Below are positions 1 to 9,135 of a DNA stretch of 64,000 nucleotides, one piece after another. Numbering within the stretch: the first letter of the stretch is position 1; every line of letters begins with the position of its first letter. Origin of the DNA: Prevotella sp. GTDB taxonomy: Bacteria; Bacteroidota; Bacteroidia; Bacteroidales; Bacteroidaceae. The position numbers and the translations under genes are program-made. Location: contig JAFUVB010000029.1 of NCBI GenBank assembly GCA_017471245.1, forward strand, positions 33,522 to 97,521. Reading direction: 5' to 3'. A model generated the notes under the pieces. That model had not been told where the DNA came from. It was given only the letters and a program-made list of their open reading frames with translations, and ran no database searches.

Positions 1-1593
1 GTTCCAGAAACCAGTCTCGTCATTATAGAACTCGTTGACCGTAACACCGAAACCGTCGTTGTCGACACGCTCTTCCCAAGAATAACCAGCCATCAAACCG
101 AGTTTGTGATCCTTATTGATGGTAACATCATAGTTGCCGTATGTCTCGAACGTCTGGTTGTGGCGGAGATAGGTGTCGCGATGAGCACGTCCGTTGTATC
201 CTTTTTCCATCTGTGTCTGATGGGTCTGATACCAGCTCCAGGTGTTCTGACCGCTGTCGTAAGAGTAGTTGGCATTCCATGTCAAGCCCTTGAACACTTT
301 CAGCGAAGCCTTGGTGATGTACTGGATGCGGCGCCACTCATTCTGATTGCCATCCTCATAGATCATTGACATCGGGTTGTAGTTGTTGGAACCGACATAC
401 GACTCATACCAACTGCCATCAGCATTGCGCACGGGGTTGGTGGGTGAATAGTAGTACATGGCTTCGAGCACGCTCTTGCCTGTGTTTATTCCCGATGATA
501 CATTCATGGGTACACCCTTGTCTTTACCCTGCATGGCATTCAAGCCAATAGAGAGTTCCAAACGGTCTTTCAAAATGCTGGTGGTAAGCAAGGTACGAGC
601 GTTGACACGATTCCTGCTCGTTCCTCTTACAACACCTTCACGATTCATGTAGTTGATAGACCCCATGTACTTGGTCTGGGCATTGCCACCGGAAATGCTC
701 ACATTGTGGTTATGGCTCAAGCCGGTGCGGAGCACTTCGTCCTGCCAATTGGTATCACCGCCGCCATCCTGCTCTGAACCGATCAGGCCGGAAGAGCGCA
801 GCTGACTGGCAGAAGCCATATCCAAAGTCTTGAGCACCTTATCGAATGCCACATAACCATTATATGTCACGTTGGTGCGACCTTCCTGTCCGCTCTTGGT
901 GGTGATGATTATCACACCGTTGGCTGCCTTTGAACCGTAAATGGCGGTTGCAGAAGCATCACGTAGCACGTCGATGCTCTCAATGTCATCAGGAGCAACC
1001 ATAGAGATATCCACTCCGGGGATACCATCAATCACATAGTAAGGAGACATGGCATCACCGGTACGCAGTGAGGAAGCTCCACGTAGGGTGATGGATGCAC
1101 CACCGGTGGGGTCACCGGTGGTAGTGACAGTAAGACCTGCCACCTTACCTTGCAGCATTGATGCAGGATCGGTGAATACGCCTCTGTTCAGGTCTTCTGC
1201 CTTCACAGTGGTGATAGAACTTGTTACATCCTTGCGGCGCATGGTGCCGTAACCAACGACGACCACTTCTTCAAGAAGAGCATTGTCTTCGGCAAGTGTA
1301 ACATTCATTGTACTTCCCGACACAGAAGAAGTCTTTGTGGTGTAACCCACATAAGAGAACTGCAACTGCTTGCCGGGTGCAACGTTCAGCGAATAGCGAC
1401 CGTCGATGTCGGTCACAGTGCCATTCTGAGTACCTACTTCCATAACAGTCACACCAATCAGCGGCTCACCTTTGGCATCGGTAACGACACCGGAGACTCT
1501 GCTCTGTGCGAAAGCCATGGTACTACTTACTAAGAAACACATGAAGATCACTGTCTTCAGCATTCCCTGCTTAAGATTTTGTACTTTTAGCAT
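1..1593 (-). CDS. SusC/RagA-family TonB-dependent outer-membrane receptor, N-terminal part (cut by window edge)
   Basis: The 531 visible codons give a signal peptide (residues about 1-30, ending AFAQ), a carboxypeptidase-regulatory-like beta-sandwich (about 31-110, with GEPLIG and VTDIDGRYSL), a TonB-box-like EEVVVVGYGT, and then the plug domain (LRGASSL, VIDGIPG, DASATAIYGSKAANGVI). The C-terminal barrel lies beyond the left edge, so the gene is partial but not visibly broken. In this family the protein imports oligosaccharides across the outer membrane with a SusD lipoprotein partner, which would be expected further left. It starts 32 nt after the stop of the GH28 gene on the same strand with no promoter motif in between, so the two are probably one transcript and the substrate is probably a pectin fragment. 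That last step is inference. Confidence 0.95.
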   Translation of the reverse strand, partial: MLKVQNLKQGMLKTVIFMCFLVSSTMAFAQSRVSGVVTDAKGEPLIGVTVMEVGTQNGTVTDIDGRYSLNVAPGKQLQFSYVGYTTKTSSVSGSTMNVTLAEDNALLEEVVVVGYGTMRRKDVTSSITTVKAEDLNRGVFTDPASMLQGKVAGLTVTTTGDPTGGASITLRGASSLRTGDAMSPYYVIDGIPGVDISMVAPDDIESIDVLRDASATAIYGSKAANGVIIITTKSGQEGRTNVTYNGYVAFDKVLKTLDMASASQLRSSGLIGSEQDGGGDTNWQDEVLRTGLSHNHNVSISGGNAQTKYMGSINYMNREGVVRGTSRNRVNARTLLTTSILKDRLELSIGLNAMQGKDKGVPMNVSSGINTGKSVLEAMYYYSPTNPVRNADGSWYESYVGSNNYNPMSMIYEDGNQNEWRRIQYITKASLKVFKGLTWNANYSYDSGQNTWSWYQTHQTQMEKGYNGRAHRDTYLRHNQTFETYGNYDVTINKDHKLGLMAGYSWEERVDNDGFGVTVNEFYNDETGFWN

Positions 1594-1625
1594 AATTGTT
1601 AGTTAATAATGAATATTGAAAGTAA

Positions 1626-2975
1626 TTAATCTTTAGTATATTCCGGGACACCTATCACAGTGGCATTCTCTGTATAGAGAGCCACGGGCATCTGCACGAG
1701 ATCATCCCAATCGGCTTTTACAAAGCCTTCGCCCTTGCATGGGCGCTTGTCGAAGATGCCGCGCTGCTTGGTCTTCGGCTTAACGAGGTTAACTCGCACA
1801 TTATTGAAATAGATGCCATGCACCTTTCCAATCTTGTCACCACCCACGAAACAACCGTTTTCGCTGGTCGCCGTGATGTTGTTGAAACAGATTCTCGCCA
1901 CTTCGCCGCATTTCCCTTCTATCTGTCCTTTCGGGAAACGCCAGTTGGCATCCTTGTGGTTGCCATTGGCACGCGGATAGCTTGTCACGTAAATCGGCTC
2001 TGCCTTGCCCCACCACACATCCGACCACAGGCGGCAATCGAGCATAATGTTGGAGAACACCACATCGGTTACCGTTCCTTCGTCGCGGTTCTGAATACCT
2101 ATTCCGCGATTGGATGCCGTGATGATACAGTTGTCAACCAATACACGGGCAATGGAATCCATATTCTCGCTGCCAATCTTTATGGCACATGAGCGACTTG
2201 TCATCACGCAGTTTGTCACGACGATATCGTGACAGGGTCCATATTCTTCATACTCACGACGGTTCTTCAGGCAGATACAGTCATCGCCCGAGGTGATATA
2301 GCAATTGGAAATCCTCACGTTTCGGGAATGGTCAACATCGATTCCGTCGCCATTTCGTATCTTCAGGTTGTTCAAGAGTTGTATACCTTCGATGTTCGCC
2401 CCATCACACCCCACGAGGTGAACGGTCCAATAGGCTCCGTTGCGGATGGTGACATCGCGGATGATGAGGTTTTTCACGCCAATCAGTGTCAGCACATGTG
2501 GGCGGGGATCGAAAGTGGTCACTGGTTTCAGGTCATAACTGTCTTCCAGTTCCTGCCCCATGAAAGCAACACCATTGCCGTCGATGGTTCCATTTCCTGT
2601 AATACTCAGGTTCTCAATATCCTTGCACCAAAGCCACATCATGCCTTCACCTTCGTTTTTTCCAAAGGCACTGAGATAATAGATTTCCTCGTTGGGATTA
2701 GCGAGAAGGATGGAATTTGGCTCAAGATGGAGATTGATGTTCGATTTAAGCTGAACAGGTCCTGCCATGAATGTATGGTTTGATGGCAACAACACCGTGC
2801 CTCCTCCTTCCCGGGAGCAGGCATCAATGGCACGCTGGATAGCCGCTGCATCATCTGTATGGCCATCACCCAAAGCACCAAAATCCATCACATTCAAGGT
2901 TTTTCCTTGCACTGAAATGCCCATACACAAGAACAGGCACAACAGCAATACCGACACTCTCTTAATGTGTTTCAT
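1626..2975 (-). CDS. Glycoside hydrolase family 28 (polygalacturonase-like) secreted enzyme
   Basis: This 449-residue protein has a signal peptide (about 1-24), the N-terminal right-handed beta-helix entry motif (NVMDFGALGDGHTDD, residues 29-42), and GH28 core motifs NGDGIDVD (208-215) and SGDDCICLK (229-237, paired catalytic Asp at 231-232). IKIGSEN follows, where many bacterial exo-acting GH28 enzymes have GSE. GH28 enzymes hydrolyse alpha-1,4-galacturonan or rhamnogalacturonan bonds; the exact substrate cannot be read here. The ATG at 2975 was chosen over a longer in-frame extension because it directly starts the signal peptide and lies just downstream of a good promoter (2992-3022). It is the first gene of a leftward unit with the SusC receptor. 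Confidence 0.9.
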   Translation of the reverse strand: MKHIKRVSVLLLCLFLCMGISVQGKTLNVMDFGALGDGHTDDAAAIQRAIDACSREGGGTVLLPSNHTFMAGPVQLKSNINLHLEPNSILLANPNEEIYYLSAFGKNEGEGMMWLWCKDIENLSITGNGTIDGNGVAFMGQELEDSYDLKPVTTFDPRPHVLTLIGVKNLIIRDVTIRNGAYWTVHLVGCDGANIEGIQLLNNLKIRNGDGIDVDHSRNVRISNCYITSGDDCICLKNRREYEEYGPCHDIVVTNCVMTSRSCAIKIGSENMDSIARVLVDNCIITASNRGIGIQNRDEGTVTDVVFSNIMLDCRLWSDVWWGKAEPIYVTSYPRANGNHKDANWRFPKGQIEGKCGEVARICFNNITATSENGCFVGGDKIGKVHGIYFNNVRVNLVKPKTKQRGIFDKRPCKGEGFVKADWDDLVQMPVALYTENATVIGVPEYTKD

Positions 2976-2991
2976 GTGTATATTTTGGCGA

Positions 2992-3022
2992 CAAATGTAC
3001 AAAAAAAATCTGAATACGCAAA
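2992..3022 (-). promoter_or_regulatory. Bacteroidetes-type promoter for the GH28-susC operon
   Basis: On the minus strand, TTTG (3022-3019), a 19-nt spacer and TACATTTG (2999-2992) match the -33/-7 consensus TTTG-N19/20-TAnnTTTG. The start codon lies 17 nt downstream of the -7 box. Confidence 0.75.
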
Positions 3023-3031
3023 CGTTTTCGT
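3016..3031. promoter_or_regulatory. Palindromic operator-like site over the -33 element
   Basis: ACGCAAACGTTTTCGT is a 16-bp dyad with 14 symmetric positions and a central CG. This form is typical of LacI/GalR-family operators. It overlaps the -33 TTTG of the GH28 promoter, a position expected for a repressor. No LacI-type regulator gene is in the window. Confidence 0.4.
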
Positions 3032-3148
3032 GGAAAAAACTGTTTAAGCTCCCAAGAAATTGCACCACTAATATTGAAAGTTCACAAAAAAAATGCACTT
3101 TTATCTTGAAAATTCACACTTCCATCTTGAAAGTCCGCTCAAAAATGG

Positions 3149-4315
3149 CTACAGGCTGCTACTTTTGTCGATGTTGCCACCCAACAATTCCACCATCAGC
3201 TTTGCTGCATTATCAGGAGCCACTGCATCGCCCAGGCAACGTCTGACCTCAGCATACCCTTTCAGCATCTCTTCACGGGCAGAAGAATCAGGAAGAATCT
3301 TCTCTAATTCCTTGTGAATATTCTTTACAGAAAAACGGTCTGCCAACAATTCTTGAACAATTTCTTTGTCTGCAATGAGATTCACCAATGAGATGTATTT
3401 GCACTTGATGACATGATTATAGGCAAAACGTATTAAATGCGGCACTGGAGTCTTGTAGCAAACCACTTGGGGAACATTGAAAAGAGCAGTCTCAAGAGTA
3501 GCGGTGCCACTGGTCACGAGGGCAGCTGTTGCATGAGAGAGCAATGCGAATGTCTTGTTATGAACAATCTTTACATGATATCCCTTCACAAAAGTATTGT
3601 AATACGACTCTTCAATACCGGGAGCACCAGCCAGAATGAGTTCATAGTCTTTGAATGAGGAGGCAGCCTGGAGCATTGCAGGAAGATTATCCTTTATTTC
3701 CTGTTTGCGCGAACCTGCCAACAATGCAATCACTGGTTTGGAAGTTGATGTGATTTCTGTTGCATCCTCCTCGTCTTCGCTCTTTTCATGTCGATTTGTT
3801 AAATACTCCCTCACCTCGTCTGCCGTGGGATTACCAACATAATGAATTGGGAAATGATGCTTCTGTTCATAGAACTGCACTTCAAACGGAAGTATGGAGA
3901 ACAACTCATCCACATCGCGCCGTATGTTTTTGATGCGATACTCCTTCCAAGCCCATATTTTGGGGGAAATATAATAGTAGACAGGGATTTCCGTCTTTGC
4001 ATGGATGTACTTGGCAATCGAAAGATTAAATCCAGGATAGTCAACGAGTATAACCGCATCAGGATTCCATTCCATGATGTCCTGCTTACAAAACGACATA
4101 TTTCTGAAGATGGCAGGGAGGTGGAGCAATACTGGAATAAAACCCATATAGGCAAGCTGCTTATAATGCCTGACCAACGTTCCGCCTTGGGCTGCCATTA
4201 AGTCGCCGCCGAAAAAGCGGAACTCAGCCCTTTCGTCATACTTTTTGAGTGACTTCATCAAATGCGATGCATGCAGGTCGCCACTCGCCTCTCCTACTAT
4301 TAAATAATACTTCAT
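3149..4315 (-). CDS. lpxB: Lipid-A-disaccharide synthase (GT19)
   Basis: The 388-residue protein begins with the LpxB signature MKYYLIVGEASGDLHASHLM and carries FRFFGGDLM, the YMGFIPVL segment, PDAVILVDYPGFNL, YYISPKIWAWKEYR, and a C-terminal nucleotide-binding part with VTSGTATLETALFNVPQVVCY. LpxB condenses UDP-2,3-diacylglucosamine with lipid X to make the beta-1,6 lipid A disaccharide at the inner face of the cytoplasmic membrane. The length is normal for the family. It follows surE by 54 nt on the same strand, so the two are probably co-transcribed from the promoter before surE. surE-lpxB beside parAB is a common Bacteroidales arrangement. Confidence 0.96.
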   Translation of the reverse strand: MKYYLIVGEASGDLHASHLMKSLKKYDERAEFRFFGGDLMAAQGGTLVRHYKQLAYMGFIPVLLHLPAIFRNMSFCKQDIMEWNPDAVILVDYPGFNLSIAKYIHAKTEIPVYYYISPKIWAWKEYRIKNIRRDVDELFSILPFEVQFYEQKHHFPIHYVGNPTADEVREYLTNRHEKSEDEEDATEITSTSKPVIALLAGSRKQEIKDNLPAMLQAASSFKDYELILAGAPGIEESYYNTFVKGYHVKIVHNKTFALLSHATAALVTSGTATLETALFNVPQVVCYKTPVPHLIRFAYNHVIKCKYISLVNLIADKEIVQELLADRFSVKNIHKELEKILPDSSAREEMLKGYAEVRRCLGDAVAPDNAAKLMVELLGGNIDKSSSL

Positions 4316-4369
4316 CTGCTGCCCTCTTTTAACTAATCGTGATTTAGTGGATAAGCCGCGACTACGGCA

Positions 4370-5146
4370 TCATTCCTCCCAACCCTCCGTACGCATGCGC
4401 TTGATGGATTCGTAGGCGGTGACATCAATCTGCGTAGGCGTGATGGCAATAAACCCGTGCGTGAGTGCCCAGTTATCGGTATCACTGTTCTCGGGCTCAT
4501 CATTGGCATAGGTGCCAACCATCCAGAAATAGTCGTAACCGCGCGGATGATGGCACTTCACACATTCATTCCCCCATGTGCCGTGCGCCATGCGACAAAC
4601 TTTCACACCACTGTATTCAGCTACAACAGGGAAATTCACATTGAGACACACACCCGTTGGCAAGCCCTCATCGAGGATACGCTTCGTGATCTTGCGCACA
4701 TACGGTCGCATTGGTTCAAAATCAGCATCTTCGTTATGGTCGCATAGTGAGAAAGCTACAGAAGGAATGTACTTCATGCAGCCCTCTAAAGTAACGCCCA
4801 TGGTGCCGCTGTAGTGGGTATTCACCGATGCATTGTCGCCGTGGTTGATGCCGCCAATCACCATATCGGGCATTCGCTCTGTGCAGAACTGGTTCAATGC
4901 CAGCTTCACACAGTCAACCGGTGTTCCATTACACGACCATATCTCCACGCCGTCTTCCTTTGAACGTTGTTTCAGCATAAGATACTCTGTGGCTGAAAAC
5001 GCACATGAATAACCGGAACGGGCTGAATCGGGCGCACAAACGAGAATGTCTGCGAAATCTCTAATCATGTCGATCAGGCTTCGGATGCCCTTCGACTGAT
5101 AGCCGTCGTCATTCGAAATAAGTATTAACGGTTTCTTATTTTTCAT
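4370..5146 (-). CDS. surE: 5'/3'-nucleotidase SurE
   Basis: The 258-residue protein opens with the SurE metal site ISNDDGYQSKGI (residues about 11-22; the paired Asp bind the divalent metal). It continues with APDSARSGYS, GINHGDNASVN and HYSGTMGVTLEG, all classic for the family. SurE removes phosphate from nucleoside monophosphates and is often linked to stress survival. A GTG nine bases upstream could also start translation, but the ATG at 5146 puts the metal site at the usual distance from the N terminus. It is the first gene of the leftward surE-lpxB pair and is divergent from parA. Confidence 0.95.
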   Translation of the reverse strand: MKNKKPLILISNDDGYQSKGIRSLIDMIRDFADILVCAPDSARSGYSCAFSATEYLMLKQRSKEDGVEIWSCNGTPVDCVKLALNQFCTERMPDMVIGGINHGDNASVNTHYSGTMGVTLEGCMKYIPSVAFSLCDHNEDADFEPMRPYVRKITKRILDEGLPTGVCLNVNFPVVAEYSGVKVCRMAHGTWGNECVKCHHPRGYDYFWMVGTYANDEPENSDTDNWALTHGFIAITPTQIDVTAYESIKRMRTEGWEE

Positions 5147-5168
5147 AAAAATCACTCTGTTTTGGCTG

Positions 5169-5176
5169 CAAAAGTA
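5169..5176 (-). promoter_or_regulatory. surE: -7 promoter box before surE
   Basis: TACTTTTG on the minus strand fits TAnnTTTG and lies 22 nt upstream of the surE ATG. I see no clear -33 TTTG at the right spacing. Confidence 0.5.
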
Positions 5177-5218
5177 CGAAAAAAGGTTTTAAAATAACCA
5201 TTTCTCGCATAAAATATG

Positions 5219-5226
5219 TAACTTTG
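5219..5226 (+). promoter_or_regulatory. -7 promoter box before parA
   Basis: TAACTTTG fits TAnnTTTG exactly, 22 nt before the parA ATG. A matching -33 element is not evident. Confidence 0.55.
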
Positions 5227-5248
5227 CATCGATTTTTAATATTTAAGA

Positions 5249-6013
5249 ATGGGAAAGATTATTGCACTTGCAAACCAGAAAGGCGGTGTGGGAAAAACCA
5301 CAACTACCATCAACCTCGCCGCTTCACTGGCTACTTTGGAAAAAAACGTTCTCGTGATCGATGCCGATCCTCAGGCTAATGCCTCAAGCGGATTAGGTGT
5401 GAACACGAAGGAGGTTGACTGCTCGCTCTATGAATGCATCATCGATCATGCCGACATCCGCGATGCCATGTACACCACCGACATCGACGGGCTGGATATT
5501 ATTCCCAGCCATATCGATTTGGTTGGCGCAGAAATCGAAATGCTCAACCTTGAGCATCGTGAGCAGGTTATCAAGAATTTGCTGGAGCCGATAAAAAAAG
5601 ACTACGACTATATACTCATTGACTGTTCACCGTCGTTGGGACTCATTACTGTAAACGCGCTAACAGCCGCCGATTCGGTAATCATCCCTGTACAATGCGA
5701 GTATTTTGCCCTCGAAGGCATCAGCAAACTGCTGAATACGATCAAGATTATTAAGAGCAAGCTGAATCCTAAACTGGAAATCGAGGGATTCCTGCTCACT
5801 ATGTACGATGGACGACTGAGGCTGGCAAGACAAATATACGATGAAGTGAAGCGCCATTTCCAGGAACTTGTGTTCAAGACCGTCATCCAGCGCAACGTAA
5901 GACTCAGCGAGAGTCCAAGCCATGGTCTTCCAGTCATCCTCTATGATGCTGAATCCACTGGCAGCAAGAATCATCTTTCGCTGGCTAAGGAGATAATCAA
6001 CAAGAACAAATAA
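5249..6013 (+). CDS. parA: Chromosome-partitioning ATPase ParA/Soj
   Basis: The 254-residue protein carries the deviant Walker A motif KGGVGKTTT (residues about 10-18), the NLAASLA helix, VIDADPQANASSGLG (switch I) and DYILIDCSPSLGLITVNAL (Walker B region). ParA binds DNA non-specifically in its ATP form and moves ParB-parS complexes during chromosome segregation. It heads the rightward cluster parA-parB-DUF5683-mltD-relA/spoT, a conserved order in Bacteroidales. The lack of a long N-terminal DNA-binding extension fits the chromosomal (Soj) type rather than plasmid ParA. Confidence 0.96.
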   Translation: MGKIIALANQKGGVGKTTTTINLAASLATLEKNVLVIDADPQANASSGLGVNTKEVDCSLYECIIDHADIRDAMYTTDIDGLDIIPSHIDLVGAEIEMLNLEHREQVIKNLLEPIKKDYDYILIDCSPSLGLITVNALTAADSVIIPVQCEYFALEGISKLLNTIKIIKSKLNPKLEIEGFLLTMYDGRLRLARQIYDEVKRHFQELVFKTVIQRNVRLSESPSHGLPVILYDAESTGSKNHLSLAKEIINKNK

Positions 6014-6048
6014 CCGTGGGAACGGACTTCCCCACATATTTTATCATA

Positions 6049-6939
6049 ATGGCAGTAAAGAAGAAATATAATGCATTGGGACGTGGACTTGATGCTCTCA
6101 TCTCTACAGAGGAGGTGAGGACACAAGGTTCATCAACCATCAACGAGATAGCCATCGACCAGATTGAGGCAAACCCGAACCAGCCACGCCGAGAATTTGA
6201 CGAAGCGGCACTACAGGAACTTGCCAACAGTATCCGCGAGATTGGCATCATACAACCTATCACCCTGAGACAGATTGCCGACAACAGGTTCCAGATCATC
6301 GCAGGAGAGCGCCGCTGGCGTGCATCGCAGATAGCAGGCCTGAAAGCAATCCCCGCCTATATCAGAACCATCAACGATGAGAATGTGATGGAAATGGCAT
6401 TGGTGGAGAACATCCAACGTGAAGACCTGAACGCCATAGAGATTGCACTGGCTTATGAACACCTCATGGAAACCAGTGGGATGACCCAGGAGAAAGTGTC
6501 AGAGCGCGTAGGGAAAAGCCGCACAGCCGTTACCAACTACCTGCGACTGCTGAAGCTCCCGGCACAGGTGCAGATGGCTTTGCAAAACAAAGAAATTGAC
6601 ATGGGGCATGCCCGTGCATTGCTTTCAGTAGAGAGCCCGGCACTACAGATAAAACTGTTCAAAGAGATTGTGAAGAACGGCTACTCCGTTCGCAAGGTGG
6701 AAGACTTGGTAAAGCAATATAAGGATGGTGAAGAAGTGAAGGTCATCAAAGGGAAGGTAAAGAAGCCCAAGATGCCGGAAGAGTTCGACATCTTGAGGAA
6801 AAGGCTCTCAGAATTTCTAAACACCAAAGTGGAGATGACATGTTCTTCCAAGGGAAAAGGAAAAATCAGCATACCTTTTACCAACGAGGAAGAACTGGAG
6901 CATATCATGCACATGTTTGACCAATTGAAAGAGAACTAA
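6049..6939 (+). CDS. parB: Chromosome-partitioning protein ParB/Spo0J
   Basis: The 296-residue protein starts with a basic tail and the ParB leader KYNALGRGLDALIS. It then has IEANPNQPRREFDEAALQEL, GIIQPITLRQ and the CTP-binding GERRWRASQIAGL motif, followed by a helix-turn-helix (TQEKVSERVGKSRTAVTNYLRLLKLP) and a C-terminal dimerisation part. ParB is the parS-binding CTPase clamp partner of ParA. The ATG at 6049 was preferred over a GTG at 6016 because MAVKKKYNALGRG is the normal N terminus. It follows parA by 35 nt. No parS copy was recognised. Confidence 0.95.
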   Translation: MAVKKKYNALGRGLDALISTEEVRTQGSSTINEIAIDQIEANPNQPRREFDEAALQELANSIREIGIIQPITLRQIADNRFQIIAGERRWRASQIAGLKAIPAYIRTINDENVMEMALVENIQREDLNAIEIALAYEHLMETSGMTQEKVSERVGKSRTAVTNYLRLLKLPAQVQMALQNKEIDMGHARALLSVESPALQIKLFKEIVKNGYSVRKVEDLVKQYKDGEEVKVIKGKVKKPKMPEEFDILRKRLSEFLNTKVEMTCSSKGKGKISIPFTNEEELEHIMHMFDQLKEN

Positions 6940-6949
6940 GTTACATTTC

Positions 6950-7708
6950 GTGAATATCATCCGTCATTATATAAGGAAGGTTCTCTTGGCATGCATGATG
7001 CTGACTGCCGCCGCACAAGCGATGGCTTCAATGACATGCCCGCCAGATTCTCTGAACGCAAAAGACATCCTGCTTGTCAACGACAGTCTTGACCTGTACA
7101 ACGACATCATCACCATGGATAGCGCTGCCGAGGATTCTGTAACAATAGGGGAATTGCTCAAGAAGGGAAAGGCACGGAAAACAAAACGTGACTGGAACAC
7201 ATGGCGACCTGAACCCAAGCGTGCCTTGTGGATGGCGGCAGTGATTCCCGGCGGCGGACAGATATATAACCGTAAATACTGGAAACTGCCCATCATCTAC
7301 GGAGGATTCATTGGCTGCTACTATGCCATGCGCTGGAACGGAATGATGTACAAGGATTATTCCCAGGCATACCTCGACCTGATGGACGACAATCCTGAGA
7401 CACAGAGCTACAACCAGTTCATGCACCTTGGGCGTGTCATTGATGATTCAAACAGGTCTACATACGAGAATAAGTTCAAGAAGCGTAAGGATTACTATCG
7501 CCGCTACCGAGACATGAGTGCGTTTATCATGATAGGAGTCTACGCCCTCTCGATAATTGACGCATACGTGGATGCATCACTATCAGAGTTCGACATCTCT
7601 GAAGACCTGAGCATGCGGGTGGCACCTGCCGTAATAAAGAACGGTAGCAATACATCCAATCTGTTCAAATCAGCAGCAGTGGGACTGCATTGCTCGCTGA
7701 ATTTCTAA
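6950..7708 (+). CDS. DUF5683-family membrane-associated protein
   Basis: The 252-residue protein has a signal-like N terminus (HYIRKVLLACMMLTAAAQAMA) and the DUF5683 core ALWMAAVIPGGGQIYNRKYWKLPIIYGGF, a conserved Bacteroidetes domain with short hydrophobic segments. Another hydrophobic stretch near residue 190 (MIGVYALSIIDAYVDASL) follows. The function is unknown. Its constant place between parB and a lytic transglycosylase suggests an envelope role, which is inference. The start is a GTG at 6950, chosen because it gives a complete signal segment; a later ATG would truncate it. It begins 10 nt after parB and is very probably in the same operon. Confidence 0.85.
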   Translation: MNIIRHYIRKVLLACMMLTAAAQAMASMTCPPDSLNAKDILLVNDSLDLYNDIITMDSAAEDSVTIGELLKKGKARKTKRDWNTWRPEPKRALWMAAVIPGGGQIYNRKYWKLPIIYGGFIGCYYAMRWNGMMYKDYSQAYLDLMDDNPETQSYNQFMHLGRVIDDSNRSTYENKFKKRKDYYRRYRDMSAFIMIGVYALSIIDAYVDASLSEFDISEDLSMRVAPAVIKNGSNTSNLFKSAAVGLHCSLNF

Positions 7709-7731
7709 CCTTTAAAAACAAATAGTTAAGA

Positions 7732-9102
7732 ATGAAGACAAAATCACTACTAATAGCTGCCGCTTTGCTGCTTGTAGGCCACAACGCCCTACAGGCACAG
7801 AATGAAAATGAAATCAAGGTGACAACAAATGAAGGAGAAGAAGATATAATGGATGTTCCTGCGGGTATGATGCTCGAAGTGGACAGTCTGTTGAACTTAT
7901 ACAACACAAAGACATACCTACAGCCTGGCGACTGCAACTATCGCGACTTCAACCCAGAGTTTGACCGCGAAACATTCATCGAACGACTTCAGCGAATCCC
8001 GTCAGTGATGGAGATGCCCTACAACGAAGTTGTTCGTAAGTTCATCGACCGATATGCCATTAAGCTCAGGCATTCTGTAAGCATTATGCTGGGTACAGCG
8101 AATTTCTACATGCCCATCTTTGAAGAAGCGTTGGAAATGTATAACCTGCCACTGGAACTGAAATACCTGCCTGTCATCGAGTCGGCATTGAATCCTAAGG
8201 CGACATCACGAGTAGGCGCAGCCGGACTATGGCAGTTTATGGTTGCCACAGGCAAACAGTACGGGTTGGAGGTGAATTCTCTGATTGACGAGCGAAGAGA
8301 TCCCATCAAATCATCAGATGCTGCCGCACGTTATCTGCGCGACCTCTATAAAATCTATGGTGACTGGAATCTTGTTATCGCTGCCTATAACTGTGGTCCT
8401 GAGAACATCAACAAGGCGATTCACCGGGCTGGCGGAGAAAAAGATTACTGGATTATATATAAATACCTCCCTCGGGAGACTCAAGGCTATGTACCAGCTT
8501 TTATTGCCGCAAACTATATCATGACATATTACTGCGACCACAACATCTGCCCTATGCGCACACAACTGCCGCTGAAATCAGATACGATTGTGGTAAACAG
8601 GGATGTGCACTTCAAGCAGATTGCCGGAGTTTGCGGTATCGACATTGATGAACTAAGGACCCTGAACCCACAGTATCGCCGTGATATTGTGAACGGCTTC
8701 AGCAAACCGTCTATTATCCGACTGCCACAAACATACATCAATGCCTTTATCGACAATGAAGACTCTGTATACAATTATGAATCAGACAAGCTGCTCACCA
8801 AAAGAGCCGAGGTAGATGTGACAGTCAATGATGTTGCAGAAGCATCAACAACCCGCGTGCAGTCGCACTCAAACAGGAAAGCCACGGTGAGACAGAGCGG
8901 CAGAAGCAATGCAAGAGGTAAAGGGAAAGGCAAGAGCAGCTCGAGGAGCCGCAATGGCAGAGGACAATCCGTCACGGTGAAATCCGGGCAAACCTTAAGT
9001 CAGATAGCCAAAAAGAACCATACTACGGTAGCCAAGTTGAAAAAACTGAACGGAATAAAAGGCAATACAATCCGTGCGGGAAAGAAACTGAAAGTGAAAT
9101 AG
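7732..9102 (+). CDS. mltD: Membrane-bound lytic murein transglycosylase D-like (GH23 plus LysM)
   Basis: The 456-residue protein has a signal peptide (about 1-22, ending LQAQ), a soluble lytic transglycosylase domain (about 115-290) with the catalytic Glu in VIESALNP (residue 150), GAAGLWQFM and AAYNCGPENI. A low-complexity Ser/Arg/Lys linker (about 370-410) leads to one C-terminal LysM domain (VTVKSGQTLSQIAKKNHTTVAKLKKLNGI). It should cleave the MurNAc-GlcNAc bond of peptidoglycan to anhydro-muropeptides in the periplasm. It sits 23 nt after the DUF5683 gene in the same rightward operon. Confidence 0.93.
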   Translation: MKTKSLLIAAALLLVGHNALQAQNENEIKVTTNEGEEDIMDVPAGMMLEVDSLLNLYNTKTYLQPGDCNYRDFNPEFDRETFIERLQRIPSVMEMPYNEVVRKFIDRYAIKLRHSVSIMLGTANFYMPIFEEALEMYNLPLELKYLPVIESALNPKATSRVGAAGLWQFMVATGKQYGLEVNSLIDERRDPIKSSDAAARYLRDLYKIYGDWNLVIAAYNCGPENINKAIHRAGGEKDYWIIYKYLPRETQGYVPAFIAANYIMTYYCDHNICPMRTQLPLKSDTIVVNRDVHFKQIAGVCGIDIDELRTLNPQYRRDIVNGFSKPSIIRLPQTYINAFIDNEDSVYNYESDKLLTKRAEVDVTVNDVAEASTTRVQSHSNRKATVRQSGRSNARGKGKGKSSSRSRNGRGQSVTVKSGQTLSQIAKKNHTTVAKLKKLNGIKGNTIRAGKKLKVK

Positions 9103-9135
9103 ACCTACACCTTAATATATATAGGAGCTTCTTCC

